27,212 bases of DNA from Bacillota bacterium (GTDB taxonomy: Bacteria; Bacillota; Clostridia; Acetivibrionales; DTU013), in NCBI GenBank assembly GCA_023411715.1, contig JAEYOM010000063.1:1-27212 (forward strand), written 5' to 3'. The notes under the pieces are model-generated. The model was given only the letters and a program-made list of their open reading frames with translations. It had not been told where the DNA came from and did no database searches. Positions 6,629 through 15,817 of this stretch are shown one piece after another. The translations under genes were made by a program, and so were the position numbers. Within the stretch, counting starts at the first letter, position 1, and every line of letters begins with the position of its first letter.

Positions 6629-8539
6629 TTACGGCCGGAGGTTTACCTCGAACAGCAGGCTTTCACAAGGTTTCAGTTCCAGAGACAGCACGCCGTTTTC
6701 AACGCTGTGGACGGCCTCGCACCCGAATGTTTCCTTTGCCTGCATATTCCCTGATACGCCAACAAGACCTACGGGTATTTTTACCTTACTGGCGTTTCTA
6801 TCTTGTGAGCAAACAACAATAAAGGCCTTATCATTTGTAAAACGGGCATAGGATATCACATAACCTTTTGCATATAAGATTTTGAATCCTCCCGACCTTA
6901 GCGCTTCTTCCCGCCTTTTTAAATTCGCGAGCGTTTTGTACAGCCGGAAAGTCCCGTTGTCCTGCTTCTCAGGCTCCCATTCCATGGTATACCGGCAGCC
7001 TTCCGTTGTCCGGATATGTCCGTCGAGGCTTATTTCATCCCCATAATAAACGCCGGGCGTGCCCGGGAAAGTGAACTGCATGATGATTGCCGCCCTGCGG
7101 CTTTCGTATAGAATTTCGGGATTGTTGTGAAGGCGTGATATATCATGGCTGTCGTACAAATTGTACTGAAGGGAGGCTATCTGATACGGAAGCCGTGCAA
7201 GGTGCTGCATAAACATCCTGGCCAGTTCCTCCGCCTTCCTCCTGGCCGAACCCAGTCGTTTATCAGCCAGCCTTTTGACGAACTCGTCGGGCTCTCCCGC
7301 AAATTGGCGAACCAGGCGTCCGAAGCCGAAATAGTTCATGGAAGCGTCCCATTCGTCGCCTCTCAAAAACTCTCTGCTGTCCGTCCAGTGCTCGGCCAGT
7401 ATATATGCTCCGGGGTTTACCACTTTTATGCTTTTCCTGATTTCCGGCCATATTTCATGGTGCATCTGGTGCTCATCCATGCGGGCCATGCAAAAGCCCA
7501 CGTCGAAGCGCCATCCGTCGATATTGTACGGCGGCTTTAGCCACTTCTTCACAACGGAATCCTCCGAACGGTAAATCACCTCGCGAAGCTTCTGCGATGT
7601 ATAATTCAATGTAGGCAGCGTCTCGACGCCAAACCATTTATGATAGTCGTTGTCAGACCCGAAATAGTAGTATTCCCTCTCCTTCGCCTCTGGGTTGTTA
7701 TAGGCTCCGGTTGTTTTCGGGTAGAACCCGTCCCTGTTGAACCATTTATGGGCAGTACCAGTATGGTTTATGGATACGTCGATAATAATCTTCATATCAT
7801 TTTCATGAAGCGCCTCCACCAGCTCCTGTAGGGCCTTGTCCCCTCCCAGGTGAGGGTCTACGCTGAAATAATCCATACAGTCGTACTTGTGATTGGTAGC
7901 TGCCCTGAAGATGGGAGTAAGATACAATGCGCTGACCCCGAGATCCTTAAGGTAAGGTATTTTCTGTCTTATACCCTTCAGATCCCCTCCGAAAAAGTCC
8001 AGGCAAAAAGCTTCCGAATACTCGGGAGCCTTTTCGCCCCAGGCCTTTTTGACTGTGGGATGCCCGTCGAACATATACTCGTTGTCCTGTACATCGTTTT
8101 CCGGATCGCCGTTATGGAACCTGTCAGGGAATATCTGGTAAAAAACTGCAGACTTGACCCACTCAGGACTCTCAAAGTCCGCCAGTATCCTGAAATCGTT
8201 ATCCTCAGTCGGCGGATAATCAACTACCTCCAGCTGGTTATAATAATAGATATTTCGCCGAGTGGCAATTAAAAAATGATAGTTGATATCCTTCTGGGAT
8301 ATTTTCAAATCACATTTGTAATATGCAAACACACCCGACTCTTCAGCTTTTTTCATAGGGATATCCATATGGCCGCCGTTTATAACACATCGTAAAAAAA
8401 CCGCTTTCACCGGGGCATGGGAAAATATCCTTAATCCGACCGTTACGGTCTCTCCCAGTCGGGGATTCGTATTGCTTATATAATTTGGGGAACCATCCGA
8501 ATAAATGCTTTTCTTCCAATCCAGATGCTTAAGGCTCAT
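6629..8539 (-). CDS. malZ: MalZ-like maltodextrin glucosidase (GH13)
   Basis: A 636-residue cytoplasmic alpha-glycosidase with no signal peptide. Residues 1-115 form a beta-rich N-terminal domain of the CBM34/MalZ type, and the GH13 barrel starts at AVFYQIFPDRF (131-141). The catalytic set is complete: nucleophile D346 in DGWRFDVGF, acid/base E383 in ILAEHW, and D466 in LYDSHDISR. Region I is IIIDVSINHTG. The segments 'VKKWLKPPYNIDGWRFDV' and 'FPGTPGVYYGDEISLDG' closely follow E. coli MalZ, which removes glucose from the reducing end of short maltodextrins. A neopullulanase/maltogenic amylase specificity is the alternative. The start overlaps the phosphorylase stop (ATGA), with AAGGAG upstream. 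It is the last gene of the maltodextrin operon. Confidence 0.85.
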   Translation of the reverse strand: MSLKHLDWKKSIYSDGSPNYISNTNPRLGETVTVGLRIFSHAPVKAVFLRCVINGGHMDIPMKKAEESGVFAYYKCDLKISQKDINYHFLIATRRNIYYYNQLEVVDYPPTEDNDFRILADFESPEWVKSAVFYQIFPDRFHNGDPENDVQDNEYMFDGHPTVKKAWGEKAPEYSEAFCLDFFGGDLKGIRQKIPYLKDLGVSALYLTPIFRAATNHKYDCMDYFSVDPHLGGDKALQELVEALHENDMKIIIDVSINHTGTAHKWFNRDGFYPKTTGAYNNPEAKEREYYYFGSDNDYHKWFGVETLPTLNYTSQKLREVIYRSEDSVVKKWLKPPYNIDGWRFDVGFCMARMDEHQMHHEIWPEIRKSIKVVNPGAYILAEHWTDSREFLRGDEWDASMNYFGFGRLVRQFAGEPDEFVKRLADKRLGSARRKAEELARMFMQHLARLPYQIASLQYNLYDSHDISRLHNNPEILYESRRAAIIMQFTFPGTPGVYYGDEISLDGHIRTTEGCRYTMEWEPEKQDNGTFRLYKTLANLKRREEALRSGGFKILYAKGYVISYARFTNDKAFIVVCSQDRNASKVKIPVGLVGVSGNMQAKETFGCEAVHSVENGVLSLELKPCESLLFEVNLRP

Positions 8540-10158
8540 TGCTCTTCTCCTTTATACATAAGATTGTAGTAGTCCTTCATCAATCGCGCTGCTGAAAACC
8601 TCCATTGCGACATTTCAATACTTGCCCTCATCATTTCTGTCCATTTGGAAGGATGTTCATAGAAGGTCGGAATAACCTCCTCGATCAGTACCTTATAAAG
8701 GGCGGCTGCATCGACCTCGTCGCAGTCATCCCCCTCATAGCCGTCGCCGAACTGCCAGCCGTTCACTCCATGTATGCAGCCCTCGGGCCACCAGCCGTCG
8801 AGAACGCTGACATTCAAAACCCCGTTCATCGCAGCCTTCATACCTGATGTGCCGCTGGCTTCCATCGGCCTAATGGGGTTGTTGAGCCAAATGTCGCATC
8901 CGCGGGTCAGAAGCCTTCCGATCTTCATGTCGTAATCCTGTATGAATACAACATTCTGAGGATAGAGCCGGGATACATCATAAAGGTTTTTAACGATTCT
9001 TTTCCCCTCCAGATCGTTAGGATGGGCCTTCCCGGAAAAAATGATCTGAAGCCTGCCTTCCCTGAACAACTGCTCTATGATATTCCTCCTGCTGAATATG
9101 AGGTCGCTTCGTTTATACGGCGCAGCTCTTCTGGCAAAGCCTATCGTAAGCGTGTCTTCATTCAGATGTACACCGTTTCGCCTGTATACCTCCTCCAGCA
9201 TTTCTCTCTTGGCAAGCCTGTGGGGAACCATCAGATCAGTGCCTTCCCTGAACGCCTTCACTACCCTTTCATCCTGCCATGTGCCATTGTGCACTCCGTT
9301 GGTCAGAGGTATGATCTCCGAAGCGCCTGCCACATCCTTCCACATCTGTCTGGCTGTCCGGCAGTGGAGCTCCGAAACTCCGTTGGTCCTTTTGGAAAGC
9401 CTTAGGCCAGCAGCCGTCATGCTGAAGGGATCTCCTCCAAGCTTCAGCATCTGGCCATGGGTCAATCCGTCGTATGCTCCCATGTATGTCAAAAGCTCGT
9501 GGTCATGGGTTTCGTTGCCGGCGACCACAGGAGTGTGGGTGGTGAATACAATCTTTTTCCTGGTGCTTTCCCACGCATCCTCGAACGACATGCCCTTCTC
9601 GTCCATTTTCTGCCGTATAAGCTCAATTCCAGCCAGTACTGGGTGGCTATCGTTGAAATGGTAAATGTCGGGCTCTATTCCAAGCTCCTTCAACGCCTTC
9701 AATCCGCCTATGCTCAGCAGCATTTCCTGCGCAACCCTTTCCTCTGAAAACCAGCCGTAAAGCTGCCCTGTCAGCAGCGCGTCATTATTGTCGGGAAGGT
9801 TTGTGTCCAGCAAGTACAGAGGAGCGTTCCCATATCGCGTGCAAAGCCATACCTTTGCTCTCACCTGCCGGCCCCTGATCCTTACTTTGACCGTTATGCC
9901 CGTATCCTCCAGAAAATCATACCGGTATTCATGGTAAATATCACAAGATTTTCCGTCTTCGCCTATCAATTGCTTCGTATAGCCCTGCCTCCATAGGATG
10001 CCTATTCCGACCATTGGATAGTTTCCATCCCTGGCTGCCTTCAATATATCCCCCGCAAGGATGCCCAGGCCTCCGGAATATATCCTGAAATCTTCATGCA
10101 GTCCGTATTCCATGCAGAAGTAAGCCACCAGCGGCAATCTATTTTCATTCCTTTCCAT
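8536..10158 (-). CDS. malP: alpha-glucan phosphorylase, short GT35 type
   Basis: Phosphorolyses alpha-1,4-glucans to glucose-1-phosphate using pyridoxal phosphate. The 540-residue protein is of the short form known from thermophilic clostridia, compared with about 800 residues for the E. coli/animal form. Visible landmarks are 'YSGGLGILAGDILKAARD' (about 27-44), 'HFNDSHPVLAGIELI', 'TTHTPVVAGNETHD', 'GFARRAAPYKRSDLI' and the PLP-lysine motif EASGTSGMKAAMNG (the lysine is about residue 441). The start at 10158 has GGGGAGG six to seven bases upstream; a TTG 15 bases earlier lies before that site and is unlikely. The gene overlaps the end of the maltosyltransferase-like gene by 14 bases and the next gene by 4, so the three are probably co-translated. 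Confidence 0.9.
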   Translation of the reverse strand: MERNENRLPLVAYFCMEYGLHEDFRIYSGGLGILAGDILKAARDGNYPMVGIGILWRQGYTKQLIGEDGKSCDIYHEYRYDFLEDTGITVKVRIRGRQVRAKVWLCTRYGNAPLYLLDTNLPDNNDALLTGQLYGWFSEERVAQEMLLSIGGLKALKELGIEPDIYHFNDSHPVLAGIELIRQKMDEKGMSFEDAWESTRKKIVFTTHTPVVAGNETHDHELLTYMGAYDGLTHGQMLKLGGDPFSMTAAGLRLSKRTNGVSELHCRTARQMWKDVAGASEIIPLTNGVHNGTWQDERVVKAFREGTDLMVPHRLAKREMLEEVYRRNGVHLNEDTLTIGFARRAAPYKRSDLIFSRRNIIEQLFREGRLQIIFSGKAHPNDLEGKRIVKNLYDVSRLYPQNVVFIQDYDMKIGRLLTRGCDIWLNNPIRPMEASGTSGMKAAMNGVLNVSVLDGWWPEGCIHGVNGWQFGDGYEGDDCDEVDAAALYKVLIEEVIPTFYEHPSKWTEMMRASIEMSQWRFSAARLMKDYYNLMYKGEEQ

Positions 10159-12187
10159 ATTGAACCTCCCCAATAATAATTTCTCCCGGCTTCAGGAGCC
10201 TGTTTTTGTTTTGAGTCCACGTCTTTTCGCTTAATTCGCCGTCCGAATAAACGATACCGACTTCCCCGGGGCTTTTTCCACCCTGTGAGGGCAGCAGCCT
10301 TACAATGTTGAACCTCACTCCGGATGAAAAATCCCTGTTTGCGAGGAAAAATACTCCCTTGTCTGCTTTTTTGCAGTAGTAATAAATAAAGGTCAGCTTT
10401 CTGCTTTTCAAAAGCACTTCCTGTTCCACATAGTTTTCTCTGACGGAGAGGATATCGATGAACCGCCGCTTAAGGCGCGCCGCTTTTAGAAGGAGCTTAC
10501 GCATCCATTCCCCTTCGCTGCTCAGCCAATGAATTCTGTAAGGGTCGAAGAATGCAAGCTTTCCGTACATCGGGTCGTCTTGTTCCAGGACATACCTACC
10601 TTTTTCAGTATTGTCCAGGCCCAGGTTCATAGGCTGTATCTCCATTACTTCAAACCCGTTGTTGATGAGCTGTACCGTATTGGGTAAAAAGCAGTTCATG
10701 AGCACCAATTGCTCTATTTTCCTCTTATCCTTGTGGACATAGGCGGCTCTTGGGGTATCGGCCGTCTCCAGCGAGGCGATGACCGGTATTTCAGCCTTTA
10801 GCAGCAGCTCGCTGAAAAGCCTTTTGTTGAACCCCGGCTTTTCAAGCTCCTTGTATACCGCCCACGTATAACCGTTGATGAAGTGAAATCCGTTCTCCTT
10901 TGCAATGCGGGATTTTCCGGGATCGAAGTCCTCCGACCACAGTAGGAAATTCCTGTTCCTGCTCTTAGCCCTGGCGACAATCTCCATATTCAGTGCGGGT
11001 GTCAGGGCGTGACCCATATCGATCCTTGCGCCGTCTATACCGTATTTATCCTGGTAATAGGGGATTACATCCGCAATATAATCCATTAATCCGGTATTTT
11101 CAGCCTCTCCGGGATAAAGCTTCAGGCACACGCCATCCTGCATAATATATGGAGGCTGGCCGTCTTTAATATATTGCCTGGCTTTTTTATGGACGTCAAA
11201 GTAAAATTTAAGGTATGTTACATCGGTCCAGGGTGGCTGGCTGTCATTTATCACATCGGAAAAGCCCGGCATTGTGGTCATTCCGAACTCCTCTTCTATG
11301 AGGTCGAGGATATTCTCTCCGCTTTGCCGGCGCCTGGCCACGATATCCTGCCATTTTTGAGGGTCCGTTTCGCTGGGGGAGAAGACAAACTGGGCAAGGT
11401 AATCTTTCAAATTCTTTGGGGAATATAGATATTCCAGGGATTTGTCGTCCAGACCCAGCGACCTTTTTACCCCTTTTACCGAAGGCACTGTAAAGCTTCG
11501 GGCATATTTCAAATCAATCCAGTAAAACCAATCGGGATGCTCCGCAATAAGATCGCTGTCCCTGGATACGGTCCTGAAGGCATAATCCAACATGACTTTT
11601 ATTCCAAGTATATGGCATGCCTCGATAAAGGCCTTGAATTCCATTTCCAGGAGCTCTTCGGAATAATCCCCCAGAAGAGGGTCGTGAAGATTTTCATCCA
11701 GTCTGTACATATCTTTTACCGCATAGGGACTGCCGATCTCGCCCTTGTTGTAGCGGCTTCCGTATTTGAAAACGGGCAATAGATAAATAATGTCTGCCCC
11801 GAGGTCTTTCAGTGATGGCAGCCTGCAAATCGCCTTCAGAAATGTTCCGGAATATAAGATCCCATCCTCTCCATGCTCCCAGGACGTGAACATCCTGGGG
11901 AACATGCTGTAAATGGTGCTTCTGCCCGGCTCGATGCGCACATACTTATCACGGAGACCCAACGGCGTCAGATAATCGCCCGCCGCTCCAGCAAGGGATA
12001 ATATATGGTTTTCAATGCAATCTGCCAAAAAATCATAAGGGTCTACCATGATCTCACCTTTTCTGCTGTCGCTCCGGGTATACCTTTCATACCCTGCGCT
12101 CTTCCATGTTTCGGGAATGAAATAGCCGGATGTAAAGCGGCCCTTCCCTGTATTGAGCCTGTCATATATCTTCTTTAAATTCATCAT
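10145..12187 (-). CDS. 4-alpha-glucan maltosyltransferase homologue (GH13)
   Basis: A 680-residue cytoplasmic GH13 protein. It aligns by eye with the Thermotoga maritima maltosyltransferase, which moves maltosyl units between alpha-1,4-glucans. Shared landmarks are 'GSPYAVKDMYRLDENLHDPLLG' (152-173), 'SRDSDLIAEHPDWFYWI' (208-224), 'QPMNLGLD' (518-525) and 'GKLAFFDPYRIHW' (542-554). The catalytic triad is in place: D390 in GARIDMGH, E419 in LWSED, D477 in ETADTPR. The usual GH13 region IV histidine is replaced by alanine, as the ET.DTPR form of this subfamily predicts. The AAGGTGA ribosome site overlaps the amylase stop. Its neighbours suggest it remodels imported maltodextrins for the phosphorylase. 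The family is well supported; the exact donor and acceptor lengths are inferred. Confidence 0.78.
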   Translation of the reverse strand: MMNLKKIYDRLNTGKGRFTSGYFIPETWKSAGYERYTRSDSRKGEIMVDPYDFLADCIENHILSLAGAAGDYLTPLGLRDKYVRIEPGRSTIYSMFPRMFTSWEHGEDGILYSGTFLKAICRLPSLKDLGADIIYLLPVFKYGSRYNKGEIGSPYAVKDMYRLDENLHDPLLGDYSEELLEMEFKAFIEACHILGIKVMLDYAFRTVSRDSDLIAEHPDWFYWIDLKYARSFTVPSVKGVKRSLGLDDKSLEYLYSPKNLKDYLAQFVFSPSETDPQKWQDIVARRRQSGENILDLIEEEFGMTTMPGFSDVINDSQPPWTDVTYLKFYFDVHKKARQYIKDGQPPYIMQDGVCLKLYPGEAENTGLMDYIADVIPYYQDKYGIDGARIDMGHALTPALNMEIVARAKSRNRNFLLWSEDFDPGKSRIAKENGFHFINGYTWAVYKELEKPGFNKRLFSELLLKAEIPVIASLETADTPRAAYVHKDKRKIEQLVLMNCFLPNTVQLINNGFEVMEIQPMNLGLDNTEKGRYVLEQDDPMYGKLAFFDPYRIHWLSSEGEWMRKLLLKAARLKRRFIDILSVRENYVEQEVLLKSRKLTFIYYYCKKADKGVFFLANRDFSSGVRFNIVRLLPSQGGKSPGEVGIVYSDGELSEKTWTQNKNRLLKPGEIIIGEVQYGKE

Positions 12188-12191
12188 GAGT

Positions 12192-13991
12192 TCACCTTTT
12201 AATATCCGTTTCTGATTTGTGCAGGATTACCGTGGTTTCCGGAGAAACAACGATGCTTGAACCATTTATCTTATTTATGCCCTTATCGCCGCTCTCGAAA
12301 ATTATCTCAGCCCCGGACAAAACATCCGGTCCAAGCGTTACAGACTGCTTTTCGGTGTCCAGATTGTGCAGGACGACGACGCTTTCCTTTACAGACCCTC
12401 CGTCGGCAATGCTTCTGCTGTATGCCAACACCGCGCCGCCGCCAGTGTCCAGAGCTTTGAAATCACCCTTCATCAGCGCCTCGTTGGACTGCCGCAACCT
12501 GATCAGCTTTTTATAAAGGTTCAGGAGTGAAGACGGATCCTTTTGCTGTGCAGCCTCCGGTACGGTATCCACGTTGTTTTCATTGGATTCCCAGTATGTT
12601 TGTGGCGGCTTTTGACTGCCGGACCAAAGGAAGGGCTCCCTGATCCTTTCATCGGGCTTGGACCCCTTCATGCCAATCTCCTCACCGTAATATATATAGG
12701 GATTTCCCGGTAATGTAAGGTATATGGCGGCTGCCAGCTTCGCTTTTGTCAGCTCTCCGTCGAATCTGTCCATACTCCGGTTTTCATCGTGGTTAGACAG
12801 GAATGGGGCGTCCAGGAAATTGGGTTCGGTTTCGGCATACTTCCGGTATTTCTCCTCAAGCCATGGGGTAAACCCTTTATCTCCGGCCGCCTTGCCGGTT
12901 CCAGCGTTTACGATGTTGATGACAGCCTCTCCAACTTCAAAATTGAACAAGGAATCCAGTCCTTTGAAATAGGGTGAGATATCTATTGTGTTATCCCATA
13001 CCTCACCCACCAGGTATACATCGGGATTGACCTCCTCAGCGGCTGCTCCGAATTCACTCCACCACTGCAGGTTCTTAGTTGTGGGATTTTCCCCTTTCGA
13101 GCTTTCATATGCGCCGTATATATGCAGGGCTGCGTCAAGCCTGAAGCCGTCCACGCCTTTTTCAAGCCAGTATTTCGCAACCTTCTTAACTTCTTCTCTC
13201 ACCTTTGGATTGTCATAATTCAGATCCGGCATCTGATCCCAGAAGATTCCGTAATAAAAATCATTATTGAGTGGGTGCCAGACCTGGCTGCCCCAGGACG
13301 ATGTACCGTTCAGAACATAGCTGTCCCTATCCTTTCCGGCCCAGTGATAGTAATCTCTGAAGGGATTGTCAAGGAACTTCGCTGATTCTATAAACCATGG
13401 ATTTTTTGAGCTGGTATGGTTTATTACCAGGTCCATGAGCACTTTAATTCCTCTTTTGTGGGCTTCAGCCAGAAAAGTCGTAAAGTCGCCCATGGTGCCA
13501 TATTCCGGGTCTATATCATAATAATCGACGACATCGTACTTATGGTAGCTGGGCGAGACATTGACCGGCATGAGATATATGCCGTTGACGCCGAGGTCCG
13601 TGTATGTAGCAGGATCATTGTCGTTCAGGTAGTCCAGCCGGGAGGTAAGTCCCTTTAGGTCGCCTATACCGTCCTGGTCGGAATCGGCAAAGGACCTGAC
13701 GAAAATTTCGTAATATATTCCATACTTGTTTTCAATATTTCTCGCTTTTCTCCGGATATCGGGTAAAGCGACCTGCTTTGCCGTTCCTCCCGAAGCTTTG
13801 GCTTCTGTCGGTTCAACTGCTGCCACATCGCTTGTCTGCGTGCCAGTTTTCGATGAGACGGCGGACATATCAAAGCTTTTCTGCTTTTTCCCGCCATCGT
13901 TTTGCGTGCAGCCCGCCAGAAGGATAATGACCACAGCAAGACACAATATTGGTTTAGCCCTGCGCTTTTTCTTTTTTATATCAACACCCAT
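12192..13991 (-). CDS. secreted lipoprotein alpha-amylase (GH13)
   Basis: A 599-residue extracellular starch-degrading enzyme anchored as a lipoprotein. The signal peptide has a KKKKRRAK head, a hydrophobic core and the lipobox LLAGC (C28), followed by a Ser/Thr/Glu-rich linker to about residue 85. The barrel begins at YYEIFVRSFADSDQDGIGDLKG, which includes the Asp-rich calcium site of the oligo-1,6-glucosidase-like GH13 group. The conserved regions are DLVINH (187-192), GFRLDAALH with nucleophile D286, VGEVWD with E330, and FLSNHDENR with D402. GGGAGG precedes the ATG. It lies 14 bases after the cyclomaltodextrinase-type gene. It probably supplies maltodextrins to MalE at the membrane surface. 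Confidence 0.9.
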   Translation of the reverse strand: MGVDIKKKKRRAKPILCLAVVIILLAGCTQNDGGKKQKSFDMSAVSSKTGTQTSDVAAVEPTEAKASGGTAKQVALPDIRRKARNIENKYGIYYEIFVRSFADSDQDGIGDLKGLTSRLDYLNDNDPATYTDLGVNGIYLMPVNVSPSYHKYDVVDYYDIDPEYGTMGDFTTFLAEAHKRGIKVLMDLVINHTSSKNPWFIESAKFLDNPFRDYYHWAGKDRDSYVLNGTSSWGSQVWHPLNNDFYYGIFWDQMPDLNYDNPKVREEVKKVAKYWLEKGVDGFRLDAALHIYGAYESSKGENPTTKNLQWWSEFGAAAEEVNPDVYLVGEVWDNTIDISPYFKGLDSLFNFEVGEAVINIVNAGTGKAAGDKGFTPWLEEKYRKYAETEPNFLDAPFLSNHDENRSMDRFDGELTKAKLAAAIYLTLPGNPYIYYGEEIGMKGSKPDERIREPFLWSGSQKPPQTYWESNENNVDTVPEAAQQKDPSSLLNLYKKLIRLRQSNEALMKGDFKALDTGGGAVLAYSRSIADGGSVKESVVVLHNLDTEKQSVTLGPDVLSGAEIIFESGDKGINKINGSSIVVSPETTVILHKSETDIKR

Positions 13992-14005
13992 GGCAAACCT
14001 CCCAA

Positions 14006-15760
14006 TTACATTTCCAATATTGCTCCGCTTATGGCTTCCAGCTCAAGCGTCACCCTGGAATTATCCACGCTATACCGCCTGCCGAAAAGCAGATCAGTAG
14101 CGCTGCCGGCATTTGCACCGACGTTCAGTTCATAATTAAGAGGGTGCTCGCTGTTATTTATCACGACTATAAGCCTTTTGCCCTTCCCCTCCCTTGAATA
14201 GGCATACACATTACCGGCGATATCCGCATCCAGGGTGACATAATCTCCCAACATGCAATCCAAATAATCTTTTCTTATGGCGATCAGTTTTTTATAGTAC
14301 TGGAACATCTCCTTCGAGTATTCCGTGTCCTGCCACTGCATCGACTTTCTGTACTCCTGCTCCGTCATTCCGTCAAAGCCCTTTTCATCTCCATAATAAA
14401 TGTTGGGTGCTCCAATATGAGTCATCATAAAAAGCACGGCGACTTTCTGCCTCCTCACGTCCCCGCCTGCCATGGAAAGGAACCGGGGGACGTCGTGGCT
14501 GTCCAGAAGGTTCATCTGTACGTACTGGACATTCTTTTTATACCGCATCCTGAGATAGTCGATCCTTTGGCTGAATTGCTGTGCATTTATTATCCTCGTG
14601 GCGAAAAAATCGTTGCATGCATACATAAAATTGTAATTCATCGAAGAGTCAAACTGGTCGCCCATAAGCCACTCCCTGGAATCGTGCCATATCTCCGCCA
14701 GCAGAAATGCGTCGGGCTTTACCGCCTTAACAGCTTTGCGGAACTCCCTCCAGAATCCATGGTCAACCTCGTTGGCTACGTCAAGCCTCCAGCCGTCAAT
14801 ATCCGCTTCCTTTATCCAGTAGACTCCGACATTCTTAAAATGCTCCACTACCTCGGGGTTTCCGGTATTAAGCTTGGGCATGTGCTTTGTATATGCGAAA
14901 CACATGTAATTGGGATTATCCTCAAACCTCACCGGATAGTCCTCTATAAAAAACCAGTCCTTGTATTTCGATTGCTCCCCCTTTTCCATCACGTCCCTGA
15001 ACGCGAAGAAGCCCGTTCCCGAATGGTTGAATACTCCGTCCAACAACACCTTTATTCCGGAAGCGTGGCATCTTGCAACCAGATCTTTCAGGGTACGGTT
15101 GTCGCCGAAGCAGGGGTCTACGGAGAAATAGTCAATGGTATCGTACTTATGATACGACCTGGCGGTGAAAATGGGATTTAAATATATGCAATTTATCCCC
15201 AGTTCTTCGAGGTAGGGTATATTTTCGATGATACCCTTTAGATTCCCTCCCAGCCTGCTCAGGCTGTGTGTGTCCCCGCCGCCGTTGTTGACGCCGGCGC
15301 TCACGCAGGATATTTCATTCTTCGACGAAGCAAAGCTGTCTGGGAATATCTGATATATAACAGCTTTTTTAGCCCAATCCGGCACATCGGCAATATCTTC
15401 TTTTCTTACACATGGGAACTGAAAAAACTGATTCCGGCCGCAGTTCACATTGTCATGGAAATCATTCCCGTAGTAATATACCGAGGTGCTGCCATCAAAT
15501 AGAATGAAATAGTAGCATATCCGGTTGAATTCGGTGTGGAACTCAACCTCAAAGTAGTCAAACAACCGGTCCGACGCTACGACGTGCATTTCAAGCGAAT
15601 CGACGGGTATTGGTTCCCGGTAGCAGGCACGGTCGCCATAGCAGACCACGCATTTTTTTATGTCGTCTTTTTTTGTCCTCAGTCTCAGGACAACCGTATT
15701 TTCATCCAGCGCATGGCTGTACTCCGAATCAGTCGAATGATATATCGCCTCAAAAAGCAT
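14006..15760 (-). CDS. cyclomaltodextrinase/neopullulanase-type alpha-glycosidase (GH13 with CBM34)
   Basis: A 584-residue cytoplasmic enzyme, the normal length for the cyclomaltodextrinase/neopullulanase/maltogenic amylase group. Residues 1-125 form the CBM34-type N-terminal domain (MLFEAIYHS... CYYFILFDG), which in relatives mediates dimerisation and shapes the active site. The barrel starts at AVIYQIFPDSF. Region I is LLDGVFNHSG (239-248), and the catalytic residues are D327 (GWRLDVANE), E356 (LLAEIW) and D423 (LLDSHDVPR). A GGGGGG-rich ribosome site precedes the ATG. No signal peptide is present, so the likely substrates are imported cyclic, branched or linear maltodextrins. Exact specificity cannot be read from sequence. 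Confidence 0.88.
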   Translation of the reverse strand: MLFEAIYHSTDSEYSHALDENTVVLRLRTKKDDIKKCVVCYGDRACYREPIPVDSLEMHVVASDRLFDYFEVEFHTEFNRICYYFILFDGSTSVYYYGNDFHDNVNCGRNQFFQFPCVRKEDIADVPDWAKKAVIYQIFPDSFASSKNEISCVSAGVNNGGGDTHSLSRLGGNLKGIIENIPYLEELGINCIYLNPIFTARSYHKYDTIDYFSVDPCFGDNRTLKDLVARCHASGIKVLLDGVFNHSGTGFFAFRDVMEKGEQSKYKDWFFIEDYPVRFEDNPNYMCFAYTKHMPKLNTGNPEVVEHFKNVGVYWIKEADIDGWRLDVANEVDHGFWREFRKAVKAVKPDAFLLAEIWHDSREWLMGDQFDSSMNYNFMYACNDFFATRIINAQQFSQRIDYLRMRYKKNVQYVQMNLLDSHDVPRFLSMAGGDVRRQKVAVLFMMTHIGAPNIYYGDEKGFDGMTEQEYRKSMQWQDTEYSKEMFQYYKKLIAIRKDYLDCMLGDYVTLDADIAGNVYAYSREGKGKRLIVVINNSEHPLNYELNVGANAGSATDLLFGRRYSVDNSRVTLELEAISGAILEM

Positions 15761-15817
15761 TTAAGAAATCCCCCCAGTGATGTGATTTTACTGATCATTA
15801 ACGGACAGGATGCAGGA

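Noticed and set aside
10798..10980. Alternative minus-strand frame inside the maltosyltransferase-like gene
   Set aside because: It is a shadow frame of a gene with intact catalytic motifs.
10145..12187. Loss of the GH13 region IV histidine (ETADTPR) as an inactivating mutation
   Set aside because: The ET.DTPR form is, as I recall it, a feature of the maltosyltransferase subfamily, and all three catalytic acids are present.
14417..15181. 254-codon plus-strand frame
   Set aside because: It lies wholly antisense to the cyclomaltodextrinase-type gene, has no ribosome binding site and no recognisable motif; GC-rich antisense frames of this size are expected.
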